Of a DNA stretch of 64,000 nucleotides, positions 46,062-56,600 are shown piece by piece (the stretch's first letter is position 1; every line of letters starts with the position of its first letter). Source of the stretch: Saccharomycopsis malanga (taxonomy: Eukaryota > Ascomycota > Saccharomycetes > Ascoideales > Saccharomycopsidaceae); the NCBI GenBank assembly GCA_004014935.1, contig CP025325.1, positions 558,001 to 622,000 of the forward strand, written 5' to 3'. The notes under the pieces were generated by a model, which worked only from the letters and a program-made list of their open reading frames with translations, did no database searches and was not told the origin of the DNA. Made by a program: the position numbers and the translations under genes.

Positions 46062-49000
46062 CTAAACACCATATAAAGACCCACTGAGATCGATATTTTC
46101 AAGATCTTTGAAATGGGCAGATTTGTCGGTGTCCTTGGCTGTGCGAAACAGGCAAGTTGCAGACGTGTCGGTGTCCACCTGCCACCAGTTGTCTGTACTA
46201 AGAATCCCGCAATAGGTAGAGCAATCGCACACCTTTGAGCACTGATTTACTGGTTTTTGGTCAAAAGAAAACGAAATACGAGACGAATGTGGCGTTACTG
46301 AGTCGCGGAGAGACATGCTTGGTTCAGACACCTTAACGTCTCTACTATGAAGGTCTATGTTGACCTCGTGTTCACGCTTACGCACTTGCTCTTTCAAAAC
46401 AACCGTCTCGTAGTATCTCAAGGCTGTGCCTCTGTAGCCACCCTGCCATTGCATGTAGCCTTCTACATATAGTTTGATGAGAGGCGCGTCCAGGACGCTG
46501 CTGCTGCTCGTATCGTTGCTAAGGAAACGTGCCTTTTCGCGGCAGCCAAAGATGTCGTGTCTTGCAGCCAATTTTGCTGGCTCGTGATTTGCACAGACCA
46601 CAACTGGCTCAGGGATGCCAACCATGCCTGAAGCAGCAATCTGCACCAACTTCCGGGGCCTCGTGCTGTCGAAAATGTCTGGATAATCTTCATACTCCAA
46701 TTCAGGAATGATACGGAACCCAATAAAGTATCCGTCCGAGTCCTGGGCACAAGTCACATGCTGCTTGGACTCACACAATAGACACTGTTTGAGCAAGCCG
46801 CTTTTGATGTTGCAAATGTCACAGAACACGTGTTCGTTCTTCACAAGTGTCACAGGGATGTTGATGACGCCCTGCATTGTCTGCGCGTCTTCAAACTTGA
46901 TGTCTGGCCCGAACACCGAGCAGAGAACATGCGCCCACTTAAAGTTGCTGGTTCTCTTCAATGCGTCTGGAAACGCGGTCGCACAGCCGATGATTGCAGA
47001 GTCGTGGTCAATCTCCTTGGAATAGCACAAGCTACATCCATAGTACGTGCTGGCCACCGGATGGAGGTCGTTGGAGCACGAGTCACAGCACCATTCTTTA
47101 GTGTACATTTTGACGCCGGGCGCCGCAGGAACGCCGTAGCAGGTCGCATGGACATTCAATCCACAGTTGGAGCAGATGAGCACCTCGTCGACATCTTCTG
47201 CCCTGCAAGTTCTGCAAACACAGCAAGGCCGCTTGTTTGGAGGAAACAAGCCGCTGGAACTGATGATCTGCTTGATTCCGGGGGAATCCTTCGAGTTTGC
47301 CGACTTTGTCTTTGGCGACAACGGAATGGTGTAGTCATCCTTGGGTTCCGGCAACGGATTGTCAAACTCGTGCGTCTTTCTGTCGAAATTGTCGAAATTG
47401 TACGTGTAATTGCGGTTGTATGTGTAATGTACGGCATCATCAACCATATCCAAAGGCTCTGAATCATCTGGTTTGCCCCCCATGCCCAGTACCAATTTCT
47501 TTGGTTCCGACTTTCCGACCATCGATTCCGACTTTCCGACCAACCTTTCCGACTTTCCGACCGTGGACACGTTCGGCGACAAGCTTGTGGTTTCTTCCTT
47601 TTTGACTTTGATTTCTTTAACTTTTTTCGGTTTGCTGGGTGTTTTTATCGTGCCGTTTTTCACATTCTTCTTTTTGATGACAATTTCGTCAGGAGCTGGT
47701 GATGACGATGAAGACAATGACGAGGATGTCTTTTTCTTTGGCTTTGACAGCAGCTTGCAACGGTCCTTTTCTGCCAAGATTTGCAAGGCGTCTTGGGCCA
47801 AGGCGTGTTCCACCTTCTTTTTCCAGACGTTGCCGCCCTTTTGGTTGATTTTCTTGGCAACTTCGTACGGGTCTTCCCACACGACAGCGTATAGGCGCCA
47901 TAGCAAGGCGCATCTGATGCAGAGCGCGGTGACGGTTTCCTTGGGATCCGAGGGCGCGACGGGAAAACCGGGTGCTCTGAACCATTTTGGCGATGACGCA
48001 ATATTGCAGTGTTTACAGAGGTAACTACGGCGCTGTTTGGCAGACGTTTCGTTGTCGTAACTTGAATCGTCATCTGGGTCGGCAATTGAGTCTACATAAT
48101 CGCTACTTTTGGTGTTTTTCTTCACCTTTTTGTTACGGCGGCCGGCGAAATTGTCCCAGATCAAGTGGCCGTTGGGGGTCTTTTTCCACAAGTAGTAGAA
48201 ACGGACAACCATGCCAAACGGCTGGGTGGCGACATGACGCGACACGGGAAGAAGCTCGCTGCCATGGCGCCGCACGCCCTCCTCAAAACGGGCCACTTCC
48301 TCGGGCGTGAAGGTGGGCTCCTTGAGCAGGGTCCGCGTGAAGGAGCGGATGATGTCAAAGCTCCTGTCAAAGTCAAAGTTGGTGTCCAACAATGTTTTGA
48401 ACACAGCGTCAAGGAAGTTGGGGGTGTTTGGGAAGATTTTTAACTCTTTGGCCACAGGGCGGCACTTTTTGAATACAAAAAAGTCGATTTGGTTGTAGAA
48501 CGAGCTGTCTTTGGGCGGTTGTTTCCACATCAACGTCGACGAGGACCCGTCATCGAGGCCTCTTTCGATATAGCCAGCAGGGCGCGGTTTTACCCAGGGC
48601 GGCAACTGTTTGGGCGACAACCCTTTGTACTCGTCAGCAAGCTGTAGCCGTTTCTGGGCCGTCGGCTCAACGGACTCAGACCCGGTCTTGTGGAGATGCT
48701 TCTTCTTTCCTTTAGTGCGGCGCTTGGATGCGGGCGCGCCGTCTACAACGTCAGGATCGTAGTATATTTCGGGGCGCCCCGGCCATTCGCAGATGGTGGC
48801 CTGGTGCTTGGTGCCAAGACGCGACGAGGCACGTGGATACGGCCGGTCCTCCAAATCAAGGGCGTCCTCCAACCGAGCATGCATCCCAAGATACCGGAAC
48901 GGCCATTCCTCCCTTTCTCTGCGCTGCTCGAGCGTCAAATGCTTGTCGTGCTCTAGAAACTCGACAGCCAACTGCTCGAACAAGGGCATCTGAGCAGCCA

Positions 49001-50048
49001 CAGGCGCGTCCTCTTCATACGCGTCAACCGCGTCGCTTTTGTAGGACATGTCGTGGCCCCTGCGCATCTCGTCGTCAAGCGCCTTGGAGCAGCGCGCACA
49101 GCTCCAGCTGTAGCCGCGCGAGGGCTTCTTGACTAGCGGCGGCGAGAGACACAACATGTGGTACCAGTTGCTACATTTGGCGCATTCTACAGAGTCTGCT
49201 ACAGAACACCATTGGTTGCACTTTACGCAGTTCTTGGGCGTGACCAACAAGTCGTCGCCGCGCCCGGACTCTACAAATACATAGGCAAACCGCTTGACCA
49301 ACGCCTGTTGGTAGTGGTGCGGCAACTTGGTAAGCTTGCGCGTAGGCAAAATGTCATAAAACTTGATCATGTACCGATCAAACAACTTGTCATACCAAAA
49401 ATGCTCGGGCTTGCTGCGATATGCGACCAAGTCGTCAATCTCGTCCCTGTGCGTCACCCGCACCTTGCCCCGGAAACTCGAAACCGGACAGAGGTCGGAA
49501 TGCATCGTCGCATACAAAACCCGCGTGTCGCTCGACTGTCGGAGGATGTCACGTGGCCGATAGTACCAGTTGACCTTGATTTGGTAGTTTTCCACCGCGT
49601 CCGTGTTGGCGTTCGACTTGAGGCTCCGTTTCCGCTGGAAGCCCATCACACGGGCAATGTAGTACGGCTCTCCCGCCGGCTCCAGCACCATGTAGATGTG
49701 GTCGTCTTTAGAGATGACCGTCTTGTCACTACATATAATACTGCGTTTATCGTCCGTAAACCGGCATTTGCCAAGATTGAGTAGCCTCGGAAACTTCTTT
49801 TTCAACGGCGGCTGCCAGTTGTTCGCAACCTCCGCTTTTGTCGCCGCATAGAGCCCGTTTGTCCGAATCGAAATCTTGTTAAACGTCTCATTGGTCCGTA
49901 TCCTACTGTCGTCGTCCTTCACCGCTCCTGTCGGTGTCGGCCCGCACTTTTTCATTTTCGGTGCCATCTCCTCCTCCTCAGCCGCCTCGGCCTCATTATA
50001 CGTCGTCACCTTCTGCGCCGCTCTTCTCTTTGGTCTCGCAGCACCCAT
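46062..50048 (-). CDS. SNT2: Snt2-like BAH/PHD/SANT chromatin regulator
   Basis: The product is 1328 aa. Order of domains: basic N-terminus; BAH (about 100-230, DHIYMVLEPAGEPYYIARVMG); PHD finger (about 275-325, CVKCNQWCSVADSVECAKCS); SANT/Myb-like (about 590-640, FTPEEVARFEEGVRRHGSEL); GATA-like zinc finger (CKHCNIASSPKWFRAPG ... LCIRCALLWRLYAV); a second PHD (CCVCRTCRAEDVDEVLICSN); and an extended PHD (CSLCYSKEIDHDSAIIGCA ... WAHVLCSVFGP). This is the layout of yeast Snt2 (1403 aa), a member of a complex with Ecm5 and Rpd3 that responds to oxidative and nutrient stress and can act as a ubiquitin ligase for histones. A short in-frame repeat (VGKSE, three copies, 47500-47565) lies in the linker. 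The 5' half is GC-rich. Confidence 0.9.
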   Translation of the reverse strand: MGAARPKRRAAQKVTTYNEAEAAEEEEMAPKMKKCGPTPTGAVKDDDSRIRTNETFNKISIRTNGLYAATKAEVANNWQPPLKKKFPRLLNLGKCRFTDDKRSIICSDKTVISKDDHIYMVLEPAGEPYYIARVMGFQRKRSLKSNANTDAVENYQIKVNWYYRPRDILRQSSDTRVLYATMHSDLCPVSSFRGKVRVTHRDEIDDLVAYRSKPEHFWYDKLFDRYMIKFYDILPTRKLTKLPHHYQQALVKRFAYVFVESGRGDDLLVTPKNCVKCNQWCSVADSVECAKCSNWYHMLCLSPPLVKKPSRGYSWSCARCSKALDDEMRRGHDMSYKSDAVDAYEEDAPVAAQMPLFEQLAVEFLEHDKHLTLEQRREREEWPFRYLGMHARLEDALDLEDRPYPRASSRLGTKHQATICEWPGRPEIYYDPDVVDGAPASKRRTKGKKKHLHKTGSESVEPTAQKRLQLADEYKGLSPKQLPPWVKPRPAGYIERGLDDGSSSTLMWKQPPKDSSFYNQIDFFVFKKCRPVAKELKIFPNTPNFLDAVFKTLLDTNFDFDRSFDIIRSFTRTLLKEPTFTPEEVARFEEGVRRHGSELLPVSRHVATQPFGMVVRFYYLWKKTPNGHLIWDNFAGRRNKKVKKNTKSSDYVDSIADPDDDSSYDNETSAKQRRSYLCKHCNIASSPKWFRAPGFPVAPSDPKETVTALCIRCALLWRLYAVVWEDPYEVAKKINQKGGNVWKKKVEHALAQDALQILAEKDRCKLLSKPKKKTSSSLSSSSSPAPDEIVIKKKNVKNGTIKTPSKPKKVKEIKVKKEETTSLSPNVSTVGKSERLVGKSESMVGKSEPKKLVLGMGGKPDDSEPLDMVDDAVHYTYNRNYTYNFDNFDRKTHEFDNPLPEPKDDYTIPLSPKTKSANSKDSPGIKQIISSSGLFPPNKRPCCVCRTCRAEDVDEVLICSNCGLNVHATCYGVPAAPGVKMYTKEWCCDSCSNDLHPVASTYYGCSLCYSKEIDHDSAIIGCATAFPDALKRTSNFKWAHVLCSVFGPDIKFEDAQTMQGVINIPVTLVKNEHVFCDICNIKSGLLKQCLLCESKQHVTCAQDSDGYFIGFRIIPELEYEDYPDIFDSTRPRKLVQIAASGMVGIPEPVVVCANHEPAKLAARHDIFGCREKARFLSNDTSSSSVLDAPLIKLYVEGYMQWQGGYRGTALRYYETVVLKEQVRKREHEVNIDLHSRDVKVSEPSMSLRDSVTPHSSRISFSFDQKPVNQCSKVCDCSTYCGILSTDNWWQVDTDTSATCLFRTAKDTDKSAHFKDLENIDLSGSLYGV

Positions 50049-50678
50049 TTTTCACCTACTTTGTGTTTTGTTTATATTCTTTTAGTTGATTCTCTCTATA
50101 GTAACACCGGCTGCTCTTATGCCGCGGCAGCGGCGGCGCCGCCCACTGAAAAGAAGAGAAAAAAATCCTTCCCACAAGGGCTCATAATCGTTATGCGCCA
50201 AGTTATCATGTGAGACGTGCATATCACCAAATCGATCTTGGTGGCATACTATTTTTACTGTTTTCACCTTACTAATTCTTAATGGCTAACGGTATTTAGT
50301 CAATGCGGTGCCCGTATTGTCAGTTTTTGGAGTCTACGTAGTTGTCTAGAGCCCTTGATTACGGTTTCAGGCATGTCACTGTTCTAACCACTATTTACGA
50401 GTCTATTTCCTCCTTCATTTTAGTCTTTTTTTATCCTTTTATATAGTTAGTTATCGTATTATCCATTCTCCGATATACACAAGTCCATACAAAATTGTAA
50501 TAACAAGCATATCTTATATTTTGAGCCCAGCACATCAACTTCGTATATACGTGCTATGGCTAGGGTAAAAAGCCAGTAATGACCATCATATTACTGTCGC
50601 TGTAAGGTCTTTCTCTGAATCACAAACCACTGAGCAATACGGCCCAGTGGCAAAAACATACGACCCTAAATGCAACAA
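50049..50678. promoter_or_regulatory. SNT2 promoter region with a GC-rich element
   Basis: A GC-only island at 50121-50144 contains GCCGCGGC and CGGCGCCG palindromes, 75-95 bp upstream of the SNT2 ATG. It stands out against AT-rich surroundings and resembles sites for Zn2Cys6 regulators or for Rsc3-type CGCG binders; which one is unknown. A SINE copy at 50496-50650 occupies the rest, toward the UTP20 3' end. Confidence 0.5.
50496..50650 (-). mobile_element. SINE, short form (~155 bp)
   Basis: Minus strand: GCCACTGGGCCGTATTGCTC, AGTGGTTTGTGATTCAGAGA, AAGACCTTACAGCGACAG, then CATTACTGGCTTTTTACCCT, GCACGTATATACGAAGTTGA and GCTGGGCTCAAAATATAAGA. It ends with GTTATTACAA. The B-box block is deleted, as in 62591-62763. 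Confidence 0.75.
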
Positions 50679-53600
50679 TCAGCTTCTTTGTTTCTTTCTT
50701 CCATGGTAATACCCGTTTTCGTCCTTGTCGAGTTTTCTTTTTTCTCTAGTTTTGGCATGTTTCTTGAGACTTCTTTTGGCTGCAGCTTCTGGGTTTGTCA
50801 CCTTCATCTGGGCACGTTTGACTTTTCTTTCGACTCTTCTGTCGGCGATGGTTCTTCTGACGTTTGCGAACATTTGGGAGTAGTCTGACAAGCCTAGTTT
50901 GGATTCCAAGATTTTAAGGCATTCTACGGCAAGTTGGTGCAACTCTAACTTGTGGGAATCCTGTGGGTCAATGTCGTCGGTTTCTGCAAAGTTGAAAAGG
51001 GCCAAAAGAATGGGTTCGGTGATTTCCTTGCGACGCAATTGGTCTGCGGACAAGATCTGGACAACCATGGCAGTTAGTTTGATGGATGCTACTTTGGAGT
51101 TGACAAACTCGTGACTTTTGTAATCGTTTCTGATGATTGCAGTAATTTTACTGATGAGCCATACAATAGCAGGCTGGTTTTGGTCAGTTGGTTTTTCGTA
51201 GACGGCGTTGTGTTGGTTCCAGTGGATGGCAATGAAGACCAAGTTTTTCACTGCTTGGTTTCCGAGCTCCAGCGTGATTTTCGGGGCGCTCAACTGTCTA
51301 GTGGATCTATAGGCGATTGTCTGGATATCCTGGGCAGTCAACCAGTCAACGGTTTTCAAATTGGATAGCAAGATTCCCAATAGCCGGGCCGCGCTCAATC
51401 TTACCCAGGAATGCGGGAAAAGCAACAAGTTGACAATGCTGGGCCAGAAGACGCAATACTCTGGGTTTTTGAGGATTGAGTCTTTTTTCAAAGACGCCGT
51501 TTTGGCAAAAACGCCCAACCCGGTGTAAATAAGCTCCCAATTGGAATCCTCGTCGTTGTCGTCGCTCCGGAAAAGCTCTTTCAACTGCCCAGCAACCAAC
51601 TGGTCCAATTCTGCATTGATCCCAAGCCCTACGGAAGAAATATACAACTTGTACATCTGCAAACCGCATCTTACAAGCATCGGGTTGCTTGACCGAACCC
51701 AGGAAACAAGATACGTCTCAATAGACCCAGTGCCGGCGGACCCCAACTTGCCCAACATGCCTGTCAACGCCTCGCAAGCCAGCTCGCGGCACTTGATTGA
51801 CTCATCAAAGACCGACACGTGGCTTAAGGAAACAAAGAACGACGTCGCTATTTTCGACAACAAGGTTAATGGGGCTTTGATTATTAGTGAATTGATGAGT
51901 TCCAAGACAGTCAAGCGGCCGGATTCGGCTGGATAGCTGAGATTGGCGATCAAAGTGGCGAATTCCTTGTCCAACTTGCCCTTTCCTTGGTCATACTCCA
52001 TCAAAAACTGGAAATACGTGCTCCGGGCCATATTTCGGATCTCCTGCGTATGGTTGGTCACCATGATCTTGGACACCTTTTCCATGACGTCGTAAAGCTC
52101 GGGTAAATAGATGTGCTGACTGAGCACCGCTTTGAGAAGATTGAAAGCCAAGCCTTGACGGTTTGGGTCCTCTAAATCAGGCATTAGTTTCACCAAAATG
52201 TAGCTGGTTGCAGACGTCTTCAACTGCACGTCCTGGTTCTTGTGTCTGATGACCAAGGACAAGAACCGAAGACAGGACTGTGCCAAGTCGGAATTGGTCG
52301 AAGGACAGTTTTTGAACAACTGCAATACCCGCCGAGCACACACTGTGACAAGCTTGGTTGCCGGTTCGTCCAATGGCAACAATATTATATAATTCATTAC
52401 TTTCAACGCAGCAATCATCAACCCTTCATTATCGGACTTCAAACTCCGCTCCAATAATGGAATAAACCCGCTAAGATTCTCAAACGTGACCAAATGGCCA
52501 TTACGTGAAAGAACGGTCCGCAACAACTCCAATGCAAATTTCTTCAATGTATTGGAATACACCGAAAATTCAGTATGACTTTTCACTGGTTTTGCATCCA
52601 ATTGCACCAAGAAATGTTCCTCTGTCTGTTTGACCTCTGATTTCGTTGCTTTTTTCTTGAAAAGTTCATTGGAATCCATGAAAATGGAATAACAAAGCAT
52701 TAATGCTTTAGATGACGCGGCCTCTGTATTATGGTTTAAGCCTAATGTGAATCGACGCAACAATTCATCCAATCGATTCTGCGTCCGCAAACTGATTTGC
52801 CCATTCAAAAGCAACTTGATCGGTTTCAACAACACCGCAAACTCGGTCAATTCGGTGTATCGGGCCAAAATTTCCGCAGTATCATAACTTTTATTATGTT
52901 TCACTTCTTTGGTCTTTGCCGAATAGCCAGCAACGTCTTTTTCCAACGACGCTGCACCAAACACGTCCTCCATAATGATTTCCATGATCAAATCTGAAGA
53001 CTCGTCAAGCAGTCCGTGTTTGATGGTGTCATTTAAACACACCAACAAATAGTGCACCGTAAAACTCAAAATGTGGATCTGAGGACCGAGTCGAAGGGCC
53101 GATTTGAGCTCCTTGAGTACAAATCGAAGATATCTCGTGCCCAAAACACTGACAATCTTACCCAACGACTTTCTGACCGAGTCTCGGAGCTCTTCGGACC
53201 GGCTTCGCAAAACCTGTGATACTTTGGTCAATACTCCGGGCAACTCCACCGCCCGTTTATCCTCCGAAAGACATAATATCAATGCCACCATTGATTCTGA
53301 GATCATAACTCTATAAACCGCCGTTTCTTCGTCCCGAACCAGCAATATCTCATTAAGTTGCGGAAAAAGATTCAGTATGATGAAACTGTCAATTTCTTCT
53401 TGTTTAATGCCGTCTTTATCTGTTTCGGTTCTAACGGACAAGGCATTACTACAAGAAACCACTAGCCGGACCACGTCACGGAAAAACTCGGTCTTTTTCA
53501 AATAGGAAACATATCTACGAATCAATGCCCGGTATTGGTTCCACGACACATGACGCGTCAACACTCCAATGGTGGCTATCGCATCGTTGGAAACGTTACG

Positions 53601-56600
53601 GAGGTTATCGTTGGAGCAATATACATACTTTTCCACCATTGGAATCAAATAATGGGCGATATTGTCGCCCGAAATTTCGGTAACAAGACCAGTCAACCTC
53701 CGAACGGCTCTCTGGATCCGATGGACTTGGATATGGTTAATATTGAGGAAGAAGTTGGCTTCTTCATCGTTCCCGTGCAACAAGACCTTCATATCCGCAA
53801 GTCCAGTGTAATATTTCGAGTGTTCTACAATATGAGCTAACAATTCTACATATTCTTTCTGGATCTTGCTGTCCGAGTTGCGAATACCGACCCGAAGGTT
53901 CGGCAACACCACGTCTTTGAGCCAGTGCACAAAGGATGCTGCGTTGGCCTCGGTCGCGGCATCTACAAATCGACAGAGCACATACCGGGCATTCGACCGG
54001 ATCCCCGACTCGGAGTCGCTCATAAAAAACAAGGAATTGTATAAAAACGGATACCATTGCTCAGGGCCAAACTTGCTGTACAATGTGTTATTAAACATGT
54101 TGTAGGCTTCAATTCTCTTCACGTAATCCGGTTCCTGTAGTCGGTGGCTGTGCGAATTCATATCTTTGAGCACCGAGGCAACTTGTTTAAACTCCGGCAA
54201 TTTTTCACCGATAACCGCCAAGACGTCCAATAATCCGGTCCGTAAAGACGCGTCTTTATACACTTTTAAGGCTCTAGAACATGTGACGTAGACAGATTGG
54301 ATGTCGGTGTAGTTATTTATTTGCAAGTTGGCCAACAATCTGGCAACGGCAGTCACAATTGCCGTTTTGGTCGCGACATCCAAGTTAGACTTGTCAAATG
54401 CATCAACTAGCATGGTAATAAACACCATAATCGTGTCGTGGTCGTGGATTTGGTCCAATAACATCAATATCAACTGCACCACTTTCGAAACAACTTCTTT
54501 GGTGACATCTTGGTTACCAAACACTTTGGGCAACGATTTTAAACTATCTTGTAGGACCAATTCGGCCACTGTTTTGTCAATACTCTTTGAATCAATGACA
54601 TTGATGCAAAAATCCAAGATTTCAGACAAAACAATGCTTTTACAGTTGGGGTTTCCAAATAATTCCAAAAGCGCACGAACCGGCCGGTAGTCATCGAAAT
54701 ACAAAAACTCGTACAACTCCAGAACAGACGACCATTTGACAATTATCCTCATCATAGACGAAGGCAGTTGCAAGTTCTCTACACTAAACTTGGTTAATCT
54801 GGGACTCATCACCATGGTGTAGATGACATTGTGATAAGGCGACCAATTAAAGTTGGAGTTTGGGCCTAGGAGGTTGAAAAACAAGTTTAAATCCCGGAGG
54901 GCTGTTTGACGTATTATTCGGACAGATTTTGAGAGTTCGGGCCTGCTATCTACATCGGCGCAGTATTGAGCAATTGCAATACTGTATAATAACGGCAATA
55001 ATGCTGATTCCAAGGCTTTGACATATTTTGCTTGGAATGTCTTTGTAAAATCACCAACAAAGTTGACAAAACCATTCATTTTGCGCACAAGCCGGTCCGT
55101 CACCATAACTTTGGAAATCAACTGCCCAACGTCTTCTCCCGCATTGAATTCATCAAAAAACAGCTTGTAGTTGATCTCCTCATAACCCAACTGCACAAAT
55201 TGAACAATATACGTTTCAGGCAATCCTATCAAGGATTTGAAGATGGCATTCTTCTTTCCTTGCTTGGAATTTCCAGTGGGTTTGACCTTGGATTTGCCAT
55301 ACAAAATACGAAGCATCACCGGCATCACAGGAGCCAAGTCCTCGGCAGAGTTGTCGCTGAAAAAGGTCACAATCTCATCTCTAAAGGTGGAGTCGTCGAT
55401 AATATTGTTTAAATTGTCAGAAAACCGGTTAATTTCCTTGTTTTTATAGGCAAAAACAACTTTTAGCGCAGCCTTTTGCATGGCTACGGTTTTGGAGCAT
55501 AATAGTTTGAGAATATGGTTGTAAAGTTGACCAGATTGGTGGATATTTTTGATATTTTTGAATTTTGCCAAAAGGTCAATGAGTAGATTAGTTTCATTAG
55601 TTGAATAATTGATTGTTTTTGTTGTTTGAACATTTTCTTCACTTGTGTCATCAACTTGTTCTTCTGTTTCCCTGAAAATCAATGGGACCAAATACCGAGC
55701 CTTTTTTTCAGCCAATGATGGCACTTTTAAAAGAATTTGCAAGCATTGGTATCTAATGAATGAAGTGAATTCGGCATTTGTGCACTGTTTTTTCGCATGA
55801 TCCATCAAAAAACGGTCCACGTCCATGTAATTATGAAAATAACTGGAAAACATGGAAAAGGAGTCGTTCACACGATGATCCAACAAATTGAACAGTTGTT
55901 GGGGTTCTTTGGCAAACTCCAGCTCACCATCATTTTCAATATGGTTATAATTGTAGTATAAGAAATAACAAACCAAGTCCCAGACAGAGTCCTCATTCTG
56001 ACGGGCAAACTTGTCGATATTCTCCAAGATACTGTCCCATACAGGTTTGAAACGGGTGTTCAAAAGCCCAAACACCCATCTGATAGCAACGGGGTGGCCG
56101 GTATTGGCCGACTCAAGCAGAGAAGCCAACTGGCGGATCTTGAGGGCAATTTCCCGGCTGTTTGGCAACGTTGTAGGCAAGTCTTCAATGCTTTGCATCT
56201 TGTTTAGGATATCAGGGACCTCCTGGCCGGTTTTGATGGAGATCCAGGCAATGGTTCGTAGGATATTGGAGCGTAGTTGATGGCATGGGCGCGTGAGTCC
56301 AAACGAGAGAGACTGGACCAAACTTTGGCTGTGTGATTTCAAATGGTTTATAGTGGCATTATTGGATGTGGAGATGGACTCTACAAAACAGAGAAACCCA
56401 GCAATGTAAACTTTACTTTTCAAAGAGCTGTTTTTATCCTTTAGTTGCTCGGTTCCTACTGTGAGAGTGTTGATTGCGGTTTGTAGGATAACCAAAGAGT
56501 CTGGGTCGCTGATCTGTTGCTTGGATAGTGTTTGTAGTACATGGCCAGCTATTTCGTTGGAGAAACCGGACGTTTGCCCCGAAAACTTGACGAAAAGACT

